DNA of 64,000 nt from Bacillus gobiensis (GTDB lineage Bacteria; Bacillota; Bacilli; Bacillales; Bacillaceae): NCBI RefSeq assembly GCF_001278705.1, contig NZ_CP012600.1:868190-932189 (forward strand), given 5' to 3'. The notes beneath the pieces are model-generated. The model did not search any database. It was not told the DNA's origin and saw nothing but the letters and a program-made list of their open reading frames with translations. Both the position numbers and the translations under genes were made by a program. Shown here in pieces: positions 1 through 8,510 of this stretch; the stretch's first letter is position 1; each line of letters starts with the position of its first letter.

Positions 1-1
1 T

Positions 2-589
2 CACAGGGTTTCCTGGAAACAGATTGATGGGCCTGAGGCAATTAACCATGGCTTTGAGAGTTATATAACAGGCATGTTTGAATTAGACGACAAGCTTGTT
101 TTTCTCCCGGATTTTGAAAAAATCGTGTGTGATATTGAAGCTGATAATGGATATAATGCCTATCAAGTCCATGAAAGAGGCAACAGAAAAATCAGAGTAG
201 ACAAACGTTTAATTGTAGTGGAAGACTCTCCTTTTCTTCGAAACATGCTGGAAACTGAATTGACGAATGCCGGATATCATACGATTCAATGCTTTAAAGA
301 CGGAGAAGAAGCATATCGGCATATGATGTCATTTATTTCTGAAGGATCGATGCTGCATGAGTATGTTGATTTAGTGATCACTGATATAGAAATGCCCAAA
401 CTGGACGGCTTTCATCTAACGAACCAGTTAAAAGAAGACCCTAGATGCGCAAATGTTCCTGTCGTTATCTTTTCATCCTTGATTACAGAAGAAATGAAAT
501 ATCGAGGGCAGAAGGTAGGAGCGGATGAGCAAATTTCGAAGCCTGAGATCAATTTGTTAATTGATAAAGTGGATACCCTACTTATGTAA
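2..589 (+). CDS. cheV: CheV, chemotaxis coupling protein (C-terminal part, cut by window start)
   Basis: Partial: the frame is open from base 2, so the start lies outside the window. The visible 195 residues hold the end of a CheW-like domain and a complete response-regulator receiver domain with the acidic pair in VVEDSP, the phospho-acceptor Asp in VITDIEMP (codon at 383) and the conserved Lys in ISKPE. CheV couples receptors to the CheA kinase and adapts when phosphorylated. The family is about 300 residues, so roughly one third is missing. It is convergent with ykyB and shares a hairpin with it. CheV is the clear best fit because a CheW-receiver fusion is diagnostic. Confidence 0.93.
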   Translation, partial: HRVSWKQIDGPEAINHGFESYITGMFELDDKLVFLPDFEKIVCDIEADNGYNAYQVHERGNRKIRVDKRLIVVEDSPFLRNMLETELTNAGYHTIQCFKDGEEAYRHMMSFISEGSMLHEYVDLVITDIEMPKLDGFHLTNQLKEDPRCANVPVVIFSSLITEEMKYRGQKVGADEQISKPEINLLIDKVDTLLM

Positions 590-596
590 TGGGCAT

Positions 597-629
597 AAAA
601 AGAGGCCGCACACGTTGCGGCCTCTTTTA
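597..629. terminator. Bidirectional terminator between cheV and ykyB
   Basis: A 13-bp GC-rich inverted repeat (AGAGGCCGCA / TGCGGCCTCT) is flanked by A-run and T-run, so it can stop transcription from both convergent genes. Confidence 0.9.
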
Positions 630-641
630 AGATGGATAAAA

Positions 642-1097
642 TTAAAAATAGCTTTCACCGAGCTTTTTAAATACCGGTTTTGTCTGTTTCCTAGTTGTAG
701 AAACAGGCTTGTCCTTAATTCCTACATAATCCTGCAGAAGATTTTTCGCTTGAATTAAAGGCATATGTGCTTTGGGATTTCGGTAAGATTCATTCAATGT
801 CCCTAAATGCGGAAGTTTTTCGAAGTCTTCTTTAGTGGGAGGCATGTGAAAATAGTAGTCACCGAGTGCAATCAATACATCAGATTGCTGCTGGCTGTAT
901 TTTGGGTTTCTGGAAAAATGAAGTCCTAATTTTTTGCATTTTCCTTCTTTGACAAGCTTTTGAAGCGCTCGCTTTTTTAAAAAATATAAAAATTTGGGGT
1001 TTGGAGCAGTTTTCGCATGCCGATTGACAATATAAATTGCTTTTGAAAGATTTTCAACTGTCGGCTGCATTTTATTAGCTCTGGAATGGTCGTCCAT
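642..1097 (-). CDS. ykyB: YkyB-family conserved protein
   Basis: A 151-residue soluble, basic protein matching YkyB of B. subtilis in size and position (next to cheV). I chose the ATG at 1097 (MDDHSRAN) because GGAGAGG lies 7-8 nt upstream; a longer frame to 1145 passes through that ribosome site and is unlikely. No signal peptide, membrane segment or catalytic motif is visible. The C-terminus is rich in Lys and Thr. Function is unknown; identity rests on synteny and size. It is a monocistronic unit convergent with cheV. Confidence 0.8.
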   Translation of the reverse strand: MDDHSRANKMQPTVENLSKAIYIVNRHAKTAPNPKFLYFLKKRALQKLVKEGKCKKLGLHFSRNPKYSQQQSDVLIALGDYYFHMPPTKEDFEKLPHLGTLNESYRNPKAHMPLIQAKNLLQDYVGIKDKPVSTTRKQTKPVFKKLGESYF

Positions 1098-1170
1098 AGT
1101 ACCTCTCCTTGTTCTATTAAATATGATTTGATCTCCATTATACAAGCAGATAAAAAGAATGTAAATTTAG

Positions 1171-1206
1171 TGAAAATGCGTTTTTCAATAAAGAAAAACG
1201 CATTTT
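1171..1206. terminator. 16-bp perfect inverted repeat downstream of ykuC
   Basis: TGAAAATGCGTTTTTC and its exact complement are separated by 6 nt, between ykuC and ykyB. Read on the minus strand it follows the ykuC stop. The T-run after the stem is weak, so it may be a terminator or an RNA 3'-end stabiliser. Confidence 0.65.
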
Positions 1207-1231
1207 CATGGTTAAACCTTAGAATTTCCCT

Positions 1232-2521
1232 TTATAAAACCTTTTTCTTCCCTTTGGCCGAATGAAGTGCGCTGTTTATATCGATTTCCTTGGCTTCCGC
1301 GCTGAATTTCGGCAGCTTGAAAAAATAGAAGACGAATACACAAAGTATGACAGTTGCCATACCGTAATAGATATAATCGATGTTTTGAATCACATGCGGA
1401 AATAATATAGCGATTAATCCGAGGGTCAAAGATTGGGCAAACATCGTCAAAGGATCCACCCATCCACTTACACGGCCCATTAATCGAGGGTGAACAATTT
1501 TAGGCATCCATCCTCCGATAGCGATGTTGATCGGTCCGATGCACATTCCGATTGTAAATACGGCTGCATAATAAATCGTCAGTTCGTTGGTATAGCCAAG
1601 CAAATAGATTAAGACAGAAGCTATAAAAATAGGGACTGACATTAAATGATAAGGCTTTACTTTTTTGCTAAGAATTGATCCGAGCAGGCTTCCCGCAAGC
1701 AAGCCTATTCCGAGAAAAATTGCAAAAAACGAAGCATGCGTTTCGTAATTGTCTGGTGACAGCTCATATTTCATTGTAAACATTGGAAGCACTGCGAATC
1801 CGCCGTTCACGAATCCAAAGACAAAGAATCCAAAAACCAGCGAGGCAAGCAGTTTATTTTTTAAAATATAGGTAAGCCCTTCTTTAAAATCCCGCATAGA
1901 GGATTTTAAGCTAATGCTTTTCCAATTTGCTTTCCCGTTCGGCAGTCTGGCCTCAACGGGGATTTTGCATGCTCTGATTAAAAGGCCGGACGAAATAAAG
2001 CTGATAAAATCGATGGCAATCGCGCCTTCAAGTCCTATCGTTTTATACATCAAAGCTCCGAGACCAACGCCAAAAACCATAAACATACTAAAAAGCATTT
2101 GGTTTAAACCAGCAGCTTTCGCATATTGCTCCTTTTTTAAAATGGCTTGTACAAGGCTCGCTTCTGCAGGATAGAAAAACTTTGTGACTGCGCTCCTCGT
2201 AAAAAGAATAAAAAACGTAAGCGGAATTGATTCGGTTAGAATAGATAGGAATAATAAAACTGTTAACCCTGCTCTGATCCAATCGCAATTTTCAGCTATT
2301 TTTTTGCGGTCAAAACGATCTGCTACAACACCCACAATTAAAAAAACAAAAATAGTGGGCAAAGAATACATTAGCTCCGCAGTAGTAGCATAGCCCGGCT
2401 GGTTGCTGAAACGGTCCAGCAAATAAAAGGCAAAAGCCATGTTCCCAACTGTTGTGCCCATTTGTGAGGCAAAAGCAGCAAAGAACAGCCGGACAAAATT
2501 GCGGTTTTTAAATATATCCAT
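1232..2521 (-). CDS. ykuC: Major facilitator superfamily transporter YkuC
   Basis: A 429-residue membrane protein with about 12 hydrophobic segments and the MFS loop-2 signature GVVADRFDRKK near residue 65. The family resembles enterobactin/macrolide-type (MefA-like) efflux proteins. The substrate cannot be read from the sequence. ATG at 2521 is preferred over an upstream GTG at 2527 because GGAG lies 8 nt before the ATG but only 1-2 nt before the GTG. It precedes ykyB on the same strand. The name follows size and neighbourhood as in B. subtilis. Confidence 0.82.
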   Translation of the reverse strand: MDIFKNRNFVRLFFAAFASQMGTTVGNMAFAFYLLDRFSNQPGYATTAELMYSLPTIFVFLIVGVVADRFDRKKIAENCDWIRAGLTVLLFLSILTESIPLTFFILFTRSAVTKFFYPAEASLVQAILKKEQYAKAAGLNQMLFSMFMVFGVGLGALMYKTIGLEGAIAIDFISFISSGLLIRACKIPVEARLPNGKANWKSISLKSSMRDFKEGLTYILKNKLLASLVFGFFVFGFVNGGFAVLPMFTMKYELSPDNYETHASFFAIFLGIGLLAGSLLGSILSKKVKPYHLMSVPIFIASVLIYLLGYTNELTIYYAAVFTIGMCIGPINIAIGGWMPKIVHPRLMGRVSGWVDPLTMFAQSLTLGLIAILFPHVIQNIDYIYYGMATVILCVFVFYFFKLPKFSAEAKEIDINSALHSAKGKKKVL

Positions 2522-2638
2522 GAACACGCTCCTTTAAAAAATTTCCTATTACATCATATGATATCTTTGGTGGTAATCAAAGGAATTTTTTTATTCCGCA
2601 TAAAATCTACTCGGTTCAAGTCGAACGTCTCGTAAACC

Positions 2639-3136
2639 TTAACTCCTTATCGAGACACGGGTTCCGTTCGGAATAATCGAAGCAAGCTCTACAACATCTT
2701 GATTATACATCCTAACACACCCTTTTGAAACAGCTTTTCCAATTGACAAAGGATTATTCGTTCCATGAATTCCGTAATGCAGCTTGGATAAACTGAGCCA
2801 ATACGCGCCAAAAGGACCGCCTGGATTCGGCTCTCTGTTAACGACAACAAAATCACCGCTCGGTGTTGCCGTGAGGATTTTTCCGACGGCAATCGGATAG
2901 GTTTTCATTAATCTTCCGGAGTGATAAAGCTGCAATATTTTTTGATCTAAATGAATGATGACGTGATAGGGAATCGTTGCAGGGTTTCTTATTCCTGGAA
3001 TCACAATCGTTGTACCTGCTATGATCTGATTTGGTTTCAGCCCTGGGTTTGCTGCCATTAGTGACGGAACGGACATCCTGAAATCCATCGCAATACTTCC
3101 GATCGTTTCGTTCGGCTTCACTTGATAATACAGCAC
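2639..3136 (-). CDS. ykuD: YkuD, LysM-L,D-transpeptidase
   Basis: 165 residues: a LysM peptidoglycan-binding domain (about residues 2-48) followed by a YkuD catalytic domain. The active-site segment contains His124, Cys140 and Arg142 within HGTNNPL...SKGCVRM. The enzyme makes 3-3 cross-links in peptidoglycan and, in B. subtilis, is a late sporulation (spore coat/cortex) protein. There is no signal peptide, as in the B. subtilis protein. The start is GTG with GGAG 7 nt upstream. Length is essentially the same as B. subtilis YkuD (164). Confidence 0.94.
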   Translation of the reverse strand: MLYYQVKPNETIGSIAMDFRMSVPSLMAANPGLKPNQIIAGTTIVIPGIRNPATIPYHVIIHLDQKILQLYHSGRLMKTYPIAVGKILTATPSGDFVVVNREPNPGGPFGAYWLSLSKLHYGIHGTNNPLSIGKAVSKGCVRMYNQDVVELASIIPNGTRVSIRS

Positions 3137-3335
3137 CAGATCACTCCTTTACTCACTGTCACCCTAGAATTGGACGGTCGGTGTATGACATTCGTTTCAA
3201 ATTTTTATCCCGAATTAACGGGCTTTTTTTAGTCTCTTGGTCTTAAAAAAGCTCTCATTTACGATATGTTTAGTCGATGTAAAATGTTAGTTTTCATTTA
3301 GTAAGTTGCAAACCCTTTTTGCTGGTGTGATAATC

Positions 3336-3363
3336 TTTGATGCCCTGCTGAATATGATATAAT
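3336..3363 (+). promoter_or_regulatory. Candidate sigma-A promoter of ykuI (extended -10)
   Basis: A TGA-TATAAT extended -10 box at 3355-3363 follows a weak -35 (TTTGAT, 16-nt spacer), 31 nt before the ykuI ATG. Confidence 0.55.
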
Positions 3364-3394
3364 CAGAGCAAGAAACAAAAGCAGGTGATCAAAT

Positions 3395-4615
3395 ATGTTG
3401 GATCCTTTGGATATTTTGACGAATATGGATGCTGTCCGCCCTCATTATCAACCAATCTTCAGCGCGGATGAACAAAAAATAATAGGCTATGAAATCTTTG
3501 GGAGGATTGTGATCGATTCCGAAATTAAAAGTTTGGGACCGTTTTTCTTAGATCCTACGATTCCTGAAGAATATAAAATGGAAGTCGATGAAAAAATTCT
3601 AAAAAATGCTTTAGAAAACTTTCTTACAGCTGATCCTGATCTGCTGGTTTTTATTAATCAGGATGCAAATATATTAATGCTTGACCATGGAGAAGCGTTT
3701 TTGGCCATTCTTAAGGAATTTGAAGAAAGAGGTCTTTCTCTTGAAAGGATTGTCATTGAAATTACAGAGCATAATTTTACGGGAGATATTGAACAGCTGT
3801 ACCACATGCTCATGTATTATAAAACTTGCGGAATAAAAATAGCAGTGGATAACATTGGCAAGGAAAACAGCAACCTTGACAGAATTGCCTTGCTCTCTCC
3901 CGATTTATTAAAAATCGATCTCCAGGCGTTGAAACTGTCATCCCCTTCGCCGACCTATGAATACGTCCTGTATACTATTGCCTTGTTGGCCAGGAAAATA
4001 GGAGCCACTTTGCTGTTTGAGGATATCGAAGCCAATTTCCAGCTGCAATATGCCTGGAGAAATGGAGGTCGCTACTTTCAAGGATATTACTTACAGCGTC
4101 CCGGCGAAGAATTTATTGATCGAAGCATGCTCAAGGAACGGCTGCAAAATGAATTTAATCAATTTATCACCCACGAAAAGAGAAAGCTTGAAACCGTACA
4201 TGATTATTCTGAGCAGTTCTATAAACGAGTCCATCAGAACGTTACTGCCTTTAAAAAAACAAGCCAATCAAATGATGATCTTATTGTAAAGCTTGCCGAA
4301 TCTCTGACAGATTGCACTTTTAGAATTTATATGTGTAATGAAAATGGCTTTCAACTCACCGCAAATGTTCTGAAAAAAGGAGAAGAATGGATTTTGCAAT
4401 CCGAATATAAAATGAAAAATTGGAGCTGGAGACCTTATTTTCTTGAAAATATCTTAAAAATGAATCACTTGAAAAAAGGCGTTCTTAGCGATTTATACAG
4501 CGATATTGAAACAGGAGAAATGATACGAACATACTCTTATCCTGTTGATGAAAATGTGTATCTGTTTATCGATCTGCCTTATTCGCATTTGTATGAACAA
4601 GAAGGACTTATATAA
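3395..4615 (+). CDS. ykuI: YkuI, EAL-domain c-di-GMP-binding protein with degenerate catalytic loop
   Basis: 406 residues: EAL domain (about 15-245) and a C-terminal PAS/sensor-like domain (about 260-400), the architecture of B. subtilis YkuI. The EAL motif reads YEIFGR (Glu33) and the normally DDFGTG metal loop reads VDNIGKE (Asp152-Asn153), so the second Asp is replaced. This agrees with the lack of detectable phosphodiesterase activity reported for the B. subtilis protein, which still binds c-di-GMP. The likely role is as a c-di-GMP effector, possibly for exopolysaccharide. ATG start with AGGTGAT upstream. Monocistronic, followed by a hairpin. Confidence 0.9.
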   Translation: MLDPLDILTNMDAVRPHYQPIFSADEQKIIGYEIFGRIVIDSEIKSLGPFFLDPTIPEEYKMEVDEKILKNALENFLTADPDLLVFINQDANILMLDHGEAFLAILKEFEERGLSLERIVIEITEHNFTGDIEQLYHMLMYYKTCGIKIAVDNIGKENSNLDRIALLSPDLLKIDLQALKLSSPSPTYEYVLYTIALLARKIGATLLFEDIEANFQLQYAWRNGGRYFQGYYLQRPGEEFIDRSMLKERLQNEFNQFITHEKRKLETVHDYSEQFYKRVHQNVTAFKKTSQSNDDLIVKLAESLTDCTFRIYMCNENGFQLTANVLKKGEEWILQSEYKMKNWSWRPYFLENILKMNHLKKGVLSDLYSDIETGEMIRTYSYPVDENVYLFIDLPYSHLYEQEGLI

Positions 4616-4626
4616 TTATTGATATT

Positions 4627-4650
4627 AAGCGGCACTCGTCCGCTTTTTCT
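4627..4650 (+). terminator. Terminator after ykuI
   Basis: Stem AAGCGG/CCGCTT with a 7-nt loop followed by TTTTTCTTCTT, 11 nt after the stop. Confidence 0.75.
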
Positions 4651-4670
4651 TCTTGCGAGAGAACAAAAGG

Positions 4671-4738
4671 AATAGGACAGCCATTCATTAAATAAACCTT
4701 AGTATAGGTTTAAATATCGAACGGATGGTCATCCTATT
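4671..4738. other. Nested inverted repeats in the ykuI-ykuJ gap
   Basis: The 324-nt gap holds no gene. An outer repeat (AATAGGA...TCCTATT plus CCAT...ATGG) encloses an inner stem TAAACC/GGTTTA with an 8-nt loop. It sits after the ykuI terminator and before the ykuJ promoter. It could be a small mobile relic or a structured RNA; nothing decides between them. The rest of the gap is AT-rich and featureless. Confidence 0.4.
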
Positions 4739-4857
4739 AAAGGAAATGTTATTCATTTTTTCTAAGATGGCAATAAAATGCTTACCTTTCAAGACACAAA
4801 ATCCTTCTTTTTTTTCAATCAACAATTACGTGAAAAATGTAATCAGAGCTCACTTTA

Positions 4858-4866
4858 TGGTATGAT
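4858..4866 (+). promoter_or_regulatory. Candidate extended -10 promoter of ykuJ
   Basis: TGG-TATGAT lies 74 nt before the ykuJ start; no good -35 is visible, as is common with extended -10 promoters. Confidence 0.4.
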
Positions 4867-4939
4867 GCGTGTAGAGCTTGATGACCAACAAAAATTTGTT
4901 TGTCAAAAAGCTGTCTTTTGAAAGGAGTCATTATAAAAA

Positions 4940-5182
4940 ATGTCACAGTTAATGGGTATTATTACAAGGCTGCAAAGCTTACAAGAATCAGCGGAGGCGG
5001 CAAATGAACCGACGCAAAGATACTTTGAAGTCGAAGGCGAAAAAGTTTGCAGTGTAAAATATTTCGAAAAAAATCAAACATTTGAGCTTACGGTATACGT
5101 TAAAGGAGAAAAACCAAATACGTTCCCTTTTGATAATATTGATATGATTTCGATTGAAATATTTGAACTGCTTCAGCAATAG
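4940..5182 (+). CDS. ykuJ: YkuJ, small conserved protein
   Basis: 80 residues, acidic, alternating beta-like segments, no signal or membrane segment. Size and place match B. subtilis YkuJ (79), whose fold is known but not its function. ATG with GAAAGGAG upstream (spacing about 13 nt, a little long). It is followed by ykuK after 87 nt in the same direction, probably co-transcribed from the TATGAT promoter upstream. Confidence 0.82.
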   Translation: MSQLMGIITRLQSLQESAEAANEPTQRYFEVEGEKVCSVKYFEKNQTFELTVYVKGEKPNTFPFDNIDMISIEIFELLQQ

Positions 5183-5269
5183 CGTCTGAAAAACTACCGC
5201 ATGAACTACTGATAAACGGACGATCCGATCTCTTAGATTCTTCTGAATGAGTTCTAAAAGGAGTGGCTT

Positions 5270-5788
5270 ATGAGAAATTCCTTGAGATTTTATAACCTAT
5301 CCGAAGATCAAATGTCGATGCAGGATGTCATTCACAGGCTGAAATCATTCATCTTGAGGGATCCACGGTCGGCGTATGTACTGTCCATAGGAACGGATTC
5401 ACAAGTCCATCAGGAGTATACAAAATTTATTACAGCGGTACATCTCCATCGAATAGGAAGAGGTGCATGGGGATGCTTGAAACATACTGTTATTAAAAGG
5501 CCAATACATAGCCTCAGGGAAAAAATTTCATTGGAAACTGCCTACAGCCAAGAGATAACGGCTATTTTTCTCGAGAAATATTTTGAAGAGATCACGGACC
5601 TCCTTCTCCCTTTTACGGGGGAAGGAGCGGATCTCACTCTAGAAGTCCATTTGGATGTAGGAAAAAAAGGCCAGACGAAAGAACTTATTCAAGAGATGAC
5701 AGGCAGGATAACTGCCATGGGAATAGAAGCAAAGATTAAGCCAGACTCATATACTGCGTTTAGCTATGCAAATCGTTATACGAAATAG
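5270..5788 (+). CDS. ykuK: YkuK, DUF458 ribonuclease H-like protein
   Basis: 172 residues, the same length as B. subtilis YkuK. The start of the conserved domain is LSIGTDSQVH (about residue 43), an Asp-containing first strand typical of RNase H-like folds. No activity is established. ATG with AAAAGGAGTGG 4-8 nt upstream. It lies between ykuJ and ykzF in the B. subtilis order. No membrane segments. Confidence 0.85.
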   Translation: MRNSLRFYNLSEDQMSMQDVIHRLKSFILRDPRSAYVLSIGTDSQVHQEYTKFITAVHLHRIGRGAWGCLKHTVIKRPIHSLREKISLETAYSQEITAIFLEKYFEEITDLLLPFTGEGADLTLEVHLDVGKKGQTKELIQEMTGRITAMGIEAKIKPDSYTAFSYANRYTK

Positions 5789-5900
5789 TACTTAGTTTGA
5801 ATAATTAGCCGTTGATGTCGAATCGTGCGTTTGACGAAGGTATAAGTATTTTATATCTTTAACTTGTTATAAATGAATACCATCTGGGAGGCTTTATTCG

Positions 5901-6092
5901 ATGAATAATTCTGTCAAAGGATTAACCGCAGACGAACAAAAACTTCTAATTGATGTCCTTTTTGCAAACGAATACGCACTTGAGCTGTTAAGCAGCGAAC
6001 TTTACGACATTGAAACGGGTACGAAAGACGTAGATGAAACAACCTATAAGAAACTGGTTACTTTATATGACAGGGTACGTTTTAACAACTAG
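5901..6092 (+). CDS. ykzF: YkzF, small conserved protein
   Basis: 63 residues, acidic and helical (NNSVKGLTADEQKLLID...), with no known domain. TGGGAGG lies about 8 nt before the ATG. Position between ykuK and ykuL and the length match YkzF (about 65). Function unknown. It is followed by a strong terminator. Confidence 0.75.
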   Translation: MNNSVKGLTADEQKLLIDVLFANEYALELLSSELYDIETGTKDVDETTYKKLVTLYDRVRFNN

Positions 6093-6110
6093 AGAGTATA
6101 AGGTAGGAGG

Positions 6111-6138
6111 AGATACTCAATTATAGAGTATCTTTTTT
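6111..6138 (+). terminator. Terminator after ykzF
   Basis: Stem AGATACTC/GAGTATCT with a 7-nt loop and a run of six T. Confidence 0.85.
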
Positions 6139-6254
6139 AAATTAAGCCGGAGGATCTTGGGGAAAGAATTCGACAAATTCACCTATGGTTTAAATTATAT
6201 TAGAATAGGGAAAAGAGCTTTAGATTATGATGAATTAAAGGGGACGGAGCAAAC

Positions 6255-6698
6255 ATGATTCATTTACAGTCAGAAGAGCTTTTACATAAGACGATAGAAA
6301 ACTTTATGATTGAATCTGACAAAGTAGCCCATGTTCAAATCGGCAATAATTTGGAGCATGCCCTTCTTGTATTAACTAAAACGGGGTATACGGCTATACC
6401 GGTGCTGGATCCGATGTACCGGCTGCATGGCCTTATTGGCACAAACATGATTATGGATAAGATTATCGGCCTCAAAAGAATTGAATACGAAAAACTTGAT
6501 CAAATACCTGTTGAACAGGCGATGAAGACCGATATTCCGAGATTAAAAATCAATGATCCTCTGCTTAAAGGCCTAGGAATGGTCGTTGATCATGGGTTTG
6601 TATGCGTAGAAAATGAAGAACAGCTTTTTGCAGGAATTTTTACTAGAAGAACGATTTTGAAACAATTAAATAAAGTCATTCGTAATTTTAACAAATAG
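6255..6698 (+). CDS. darB: DarB (YkuL/CbpB), CBS-pair c-di-AMP receptor
   Basis: 147 residues built of two CBS motifs (about 15-65 with AIPVLDPMYRLHGLIG, and about 90-140 ending FTRRTILKQL). In B. subtilis the orthologue binds c-di-AMP and in its apo form interacts with Rel ((p)ppGpp synthetase) and stimulates pyruvate carboxylase PycA, which is also encoded in this window (60056-63499). ATG with GGGGACGGAGC upstream. Monocistronic between two hairpins. Ligand binding is inferred from orthology, not visible directly. Confidence 0.88.
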   Translation: MIHLQSEELLHKTIENFMIESDKVAHVQIGNNLEHALLVLTKTGYTAIPVLDPMYRLHGLIGTNMIMDKIIGLKRIEYEKLDQIPVEQAMKTDIPRLKINDPLLKGLGMVVDHGFVCVENEEQLFAGIFTRRTILKQLNKVIRNFNK

Positions 6699-6723
6699 GC
6701 TGGAATTCCCAGTCTGTTTTTTT
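6697..6723 (+). terminator. Terminator overlapping the darB stop codon
   Basis: AGGCTGG/CCAGTCT stem (one G-U pair), 5-nt loop, then seven T. Confidence 0.8.
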
Positions 6724-6748
6724 GCCTTCTTCCATTTAGTAAAAACTC

Positions 6749-6778
6749 TTGATTATGAAATAATGGATTGATTAGAAT
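6749..6778 (+). promoter_or_regulatory. Candidate sigma-A promoter of ccpC
   Basis: TTGATT, 18-nt spacer, TAGAAT, ending 35 nt before the proposed ccpC start. Confidence 0.55.
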
Positions 6779-6783
6779 ATAGG

Positions 6784-6798
6784 ATAAGAAAAACTTAT
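6784..6798 (+). promoter_or_regulatory. CcpC-type operator (ATAA-N7-TTAT) before ccpC
   Basis: ATAAGAAAAACTTAT is a perfect dyad matching the ATAA-N7-TTAT element recognised by CcpC in B. subtilis. It lies just downstream of the candidate promoter and 14 nt before the start codon, which fits autorepression. Confidence 0.7.
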
Positions 6799-6812
6799 GA
6801 TGAGGGATGAAT

Positions 6813-7697
6813 GTGCAGCTCTATGAACTTCAAATGCTTGTCGTATTAGCGGAAGAACGAAATATGAGAAAAGCGTCTGAAAGATTGTTTGTCTCCCAGC
6901 CTGCTTTATCCCAGCGGCTTCAATCGATAGAGAAATCGTGGGGCGTTCAGATCTTTCTGCGCTCACAAAAGGGATTGACCGTAACTTCTGCTGGAGAAAA
7001 AATCATCCAATTCGCAAATGACGTGACTAAAGAAAAAGAAAAGGTGAAAGAGAGCATTGAAGAGCTTGAAGGAGAGATATATGGAACTCTAAAGCTTGCT
7101 GCTGCTTCGATTATTGGGCAGCACTGGCTGCCAGGAATTTTAAAATCCTATATCAAAAGATTTCCGAAAGCTAAGGTTTCCCTTTTAACTGGATGGAGCA
7201 GTGAAATGGTACGTGCGTTGTACGATGACCAGGTTCATATCGGCATCATTAGGGGCAATCCTGAATGGAAAGGGGAAAAAAGGTATTTGATGACGGATTA
7301 TTTGTATTTGGCTGACACGGAAATCGATTGTATTGAAGACCTTGCCAAAACAGAACGTCCGTTTATTCAATTTAAAAGCGACAGCACCTACTATCAAGAA
7401 ATCCAGCATTGGTGGTATCAAAAATTTAAAACCTCGCCAAAGCAAACGATTATCGTTGATCAAATTGAAACGTGCAAGCAAATGGCTTATCACGGAATAG
7501 GGTATGCCATATTGCCATCTGTTACGTTGAATGAAAAAGATGAAACAGAAATAAATAAAATACCCCTATTAGATTTGAAAGGGAATCCGATCGGAAGAGA
7601 CACTTGGCTGCTTGGCTATGAGTCGACATTTCAATTAAAGCAGGTGGAGGCTTTTGTTTCTGTCGTAGAGGAAAAGATGAAAGACTCTGGTTCGTAA
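6813..7697 (+). CDS. ccpC: CcpC, LysR-type repressor of TCA-cycle genes
   Basis: A LysR-family regulator: N-terminal winged helix (about 1-60, with ASERLFVSQPALSQRLQ) and a substrate-binding effector domain. In B. subtilis CcpC represses citZ and citB and responds to citrate. I prefer GTG at 6813 (protein starting VQLYELQML, 294 residues) because AGGG lies 6 nt upstream, whereas ATG at 6807 abuts it. An operator of CcpC type precedes the gene. The flavodoxin genes that follow ccpC in B. subtilis (ykuN-P) are absent, and dapH comes next. Confidence 0.88.
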   Translation: MQLYELQMLVVLAEERNMRKASERLFVSQPALSQRLQSIEKSWGVQIFLRSQKGLTVTSAGEKIIQFANDVTKEKEKVKESIEELEGEIYGTLKLAAASIIGQHWLPGILKSYIKRFPKAKVSLLTGWSSEMVRALYDDQVHIGIIRGNPEWKGEKRYLMTDYLYLADTEIDCIEDLAKTERPFIQFKSDSTYYQEIQHWWYQKFKTSPKQTIIVDQIETCKQMAYHGIGYAILPSVTLNEKDETEINKIPLLDLKGNPIGRDTWLLGYESTFQLKQVEAFVSVVEEKMKDSGS

Positions 7698-7787
7698 CGA
7701 TCTGCTGTTTTTTCTTATGCTTGTTTTTAAGGAAAGCCTTTGATACAGTAATGAAGTAGAAAATTAGTGGCAGGAGGTACATACATA

Positions 7788-8498
7788 ATGAAAATGATGG
7801 ATGCAAATGAAATTATTTCATTTATTCAAAATAGTACAAAATCAACTCCAGTTAAGGTTTACGTAAAAGGCAGCCTTGAGGGAATCGATTTTGGAAAAAA
7901 CTCAAAAACATTTTTGACAGATAATACAGGAGTGGTTTTTGGGGAATGGCAGGAGATTGCAGCTGCGATTGAAGCCAATAAAGAGAAAATTGAAGATTAT
8001 GAAGTAGAAAATGATCGCCGCAACTCTGCGATACCGCTGCTGGATCTGAAGGATGTAAAAGCACGGATCGAGCCTGGCGCAATCATTCGTGATCAGGTAG
8101 AAATTGGCGACAATGCGGTCATTATGATGGGAGCTTCGATCAATATCGGCTCAGTCATCGGTGAAGGAACAATGATTGATATGAACGTCGTGCTTGGAGG
8201 AAGAGCGACAGTAGGGAAAAACTGTCACATTGGCGCCGGTTCAGTTCTTGCAGGTGTCATTGAACCGCCATCAGCAAAGCCTGTCGTGGTTGAAGATGAT
8301 GTCGTAATTGGCGCAAATGCAGTTGTTCTTGAAGGGGTTACTGTCGGCAAGGGTGCTGTAGTTGCCGCCGGAGCGATTGTCGTTAACGATGTAGAACCTT
8401 ATACTGTTGTAGCGGGAACGCCTGCTAAAAAGATTAAGGATATAGACGAACAGACAAAAGGCAAAACAGAAATCAAACAAGAGCTTCGCCAGCTGTAA
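7788..8498 (+). CDS. dapH: DapH, tetrahydrodipicolinate N-acetyltransferase
   Basis: 236 residues, exactly the B. subtilis length. An N-terminal alpha/beta region is followed by left-handed beta-helix hexapeptide repeats (about 90-215) with [17 protein letters not shown] and AGTPAKKI at the C-terminal end. It acetylates tetrahydrodipicolinate in the acetylase branch of lysine/diaminopimelate synthesis. ATG at 7788 with AGGAGGT upstream; an in-frame GTG at 7767 lies before the ribosome site and is rejected. It pairs functionally with dapL 100 nt downstream. Confidence 0.95.
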   Translation: MKMMDANEIISFIQNSTKSTPVKVYVKGSLEGIDFGKNSKTFLTDNTGVVFGEWQEIAAAIEANKEKIEDYEVENDRRNSAIPLLDLKDVKARIEPGAIIRDQVEIGDNAVIMMGASINIGSVIGEGTMIDMNVVLGGRATVGKNCHIGAGSVLAGVIEPPSAKPVVVEDDVVIGANAVVLEGVTVGKGAVVAAGAIVVNDVEPYTVVAGTPAKKIKDIDEQTKGKTEIKQELRQL

Positions 8499-8510
8499 CT
8501 GTATATTTCC

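Noticed and set aside
1098-1145. Longer N-terminus of ykyB
   Set aside because: The added codons contain the ribosome site GGAGAGG and do not look like protein.
7767-7787. Upstream GTG start of dapH
   Set aside because: It lies before the AGGAGGT ribosome site, which would then be inside the gene; the next ATG matches the family start.
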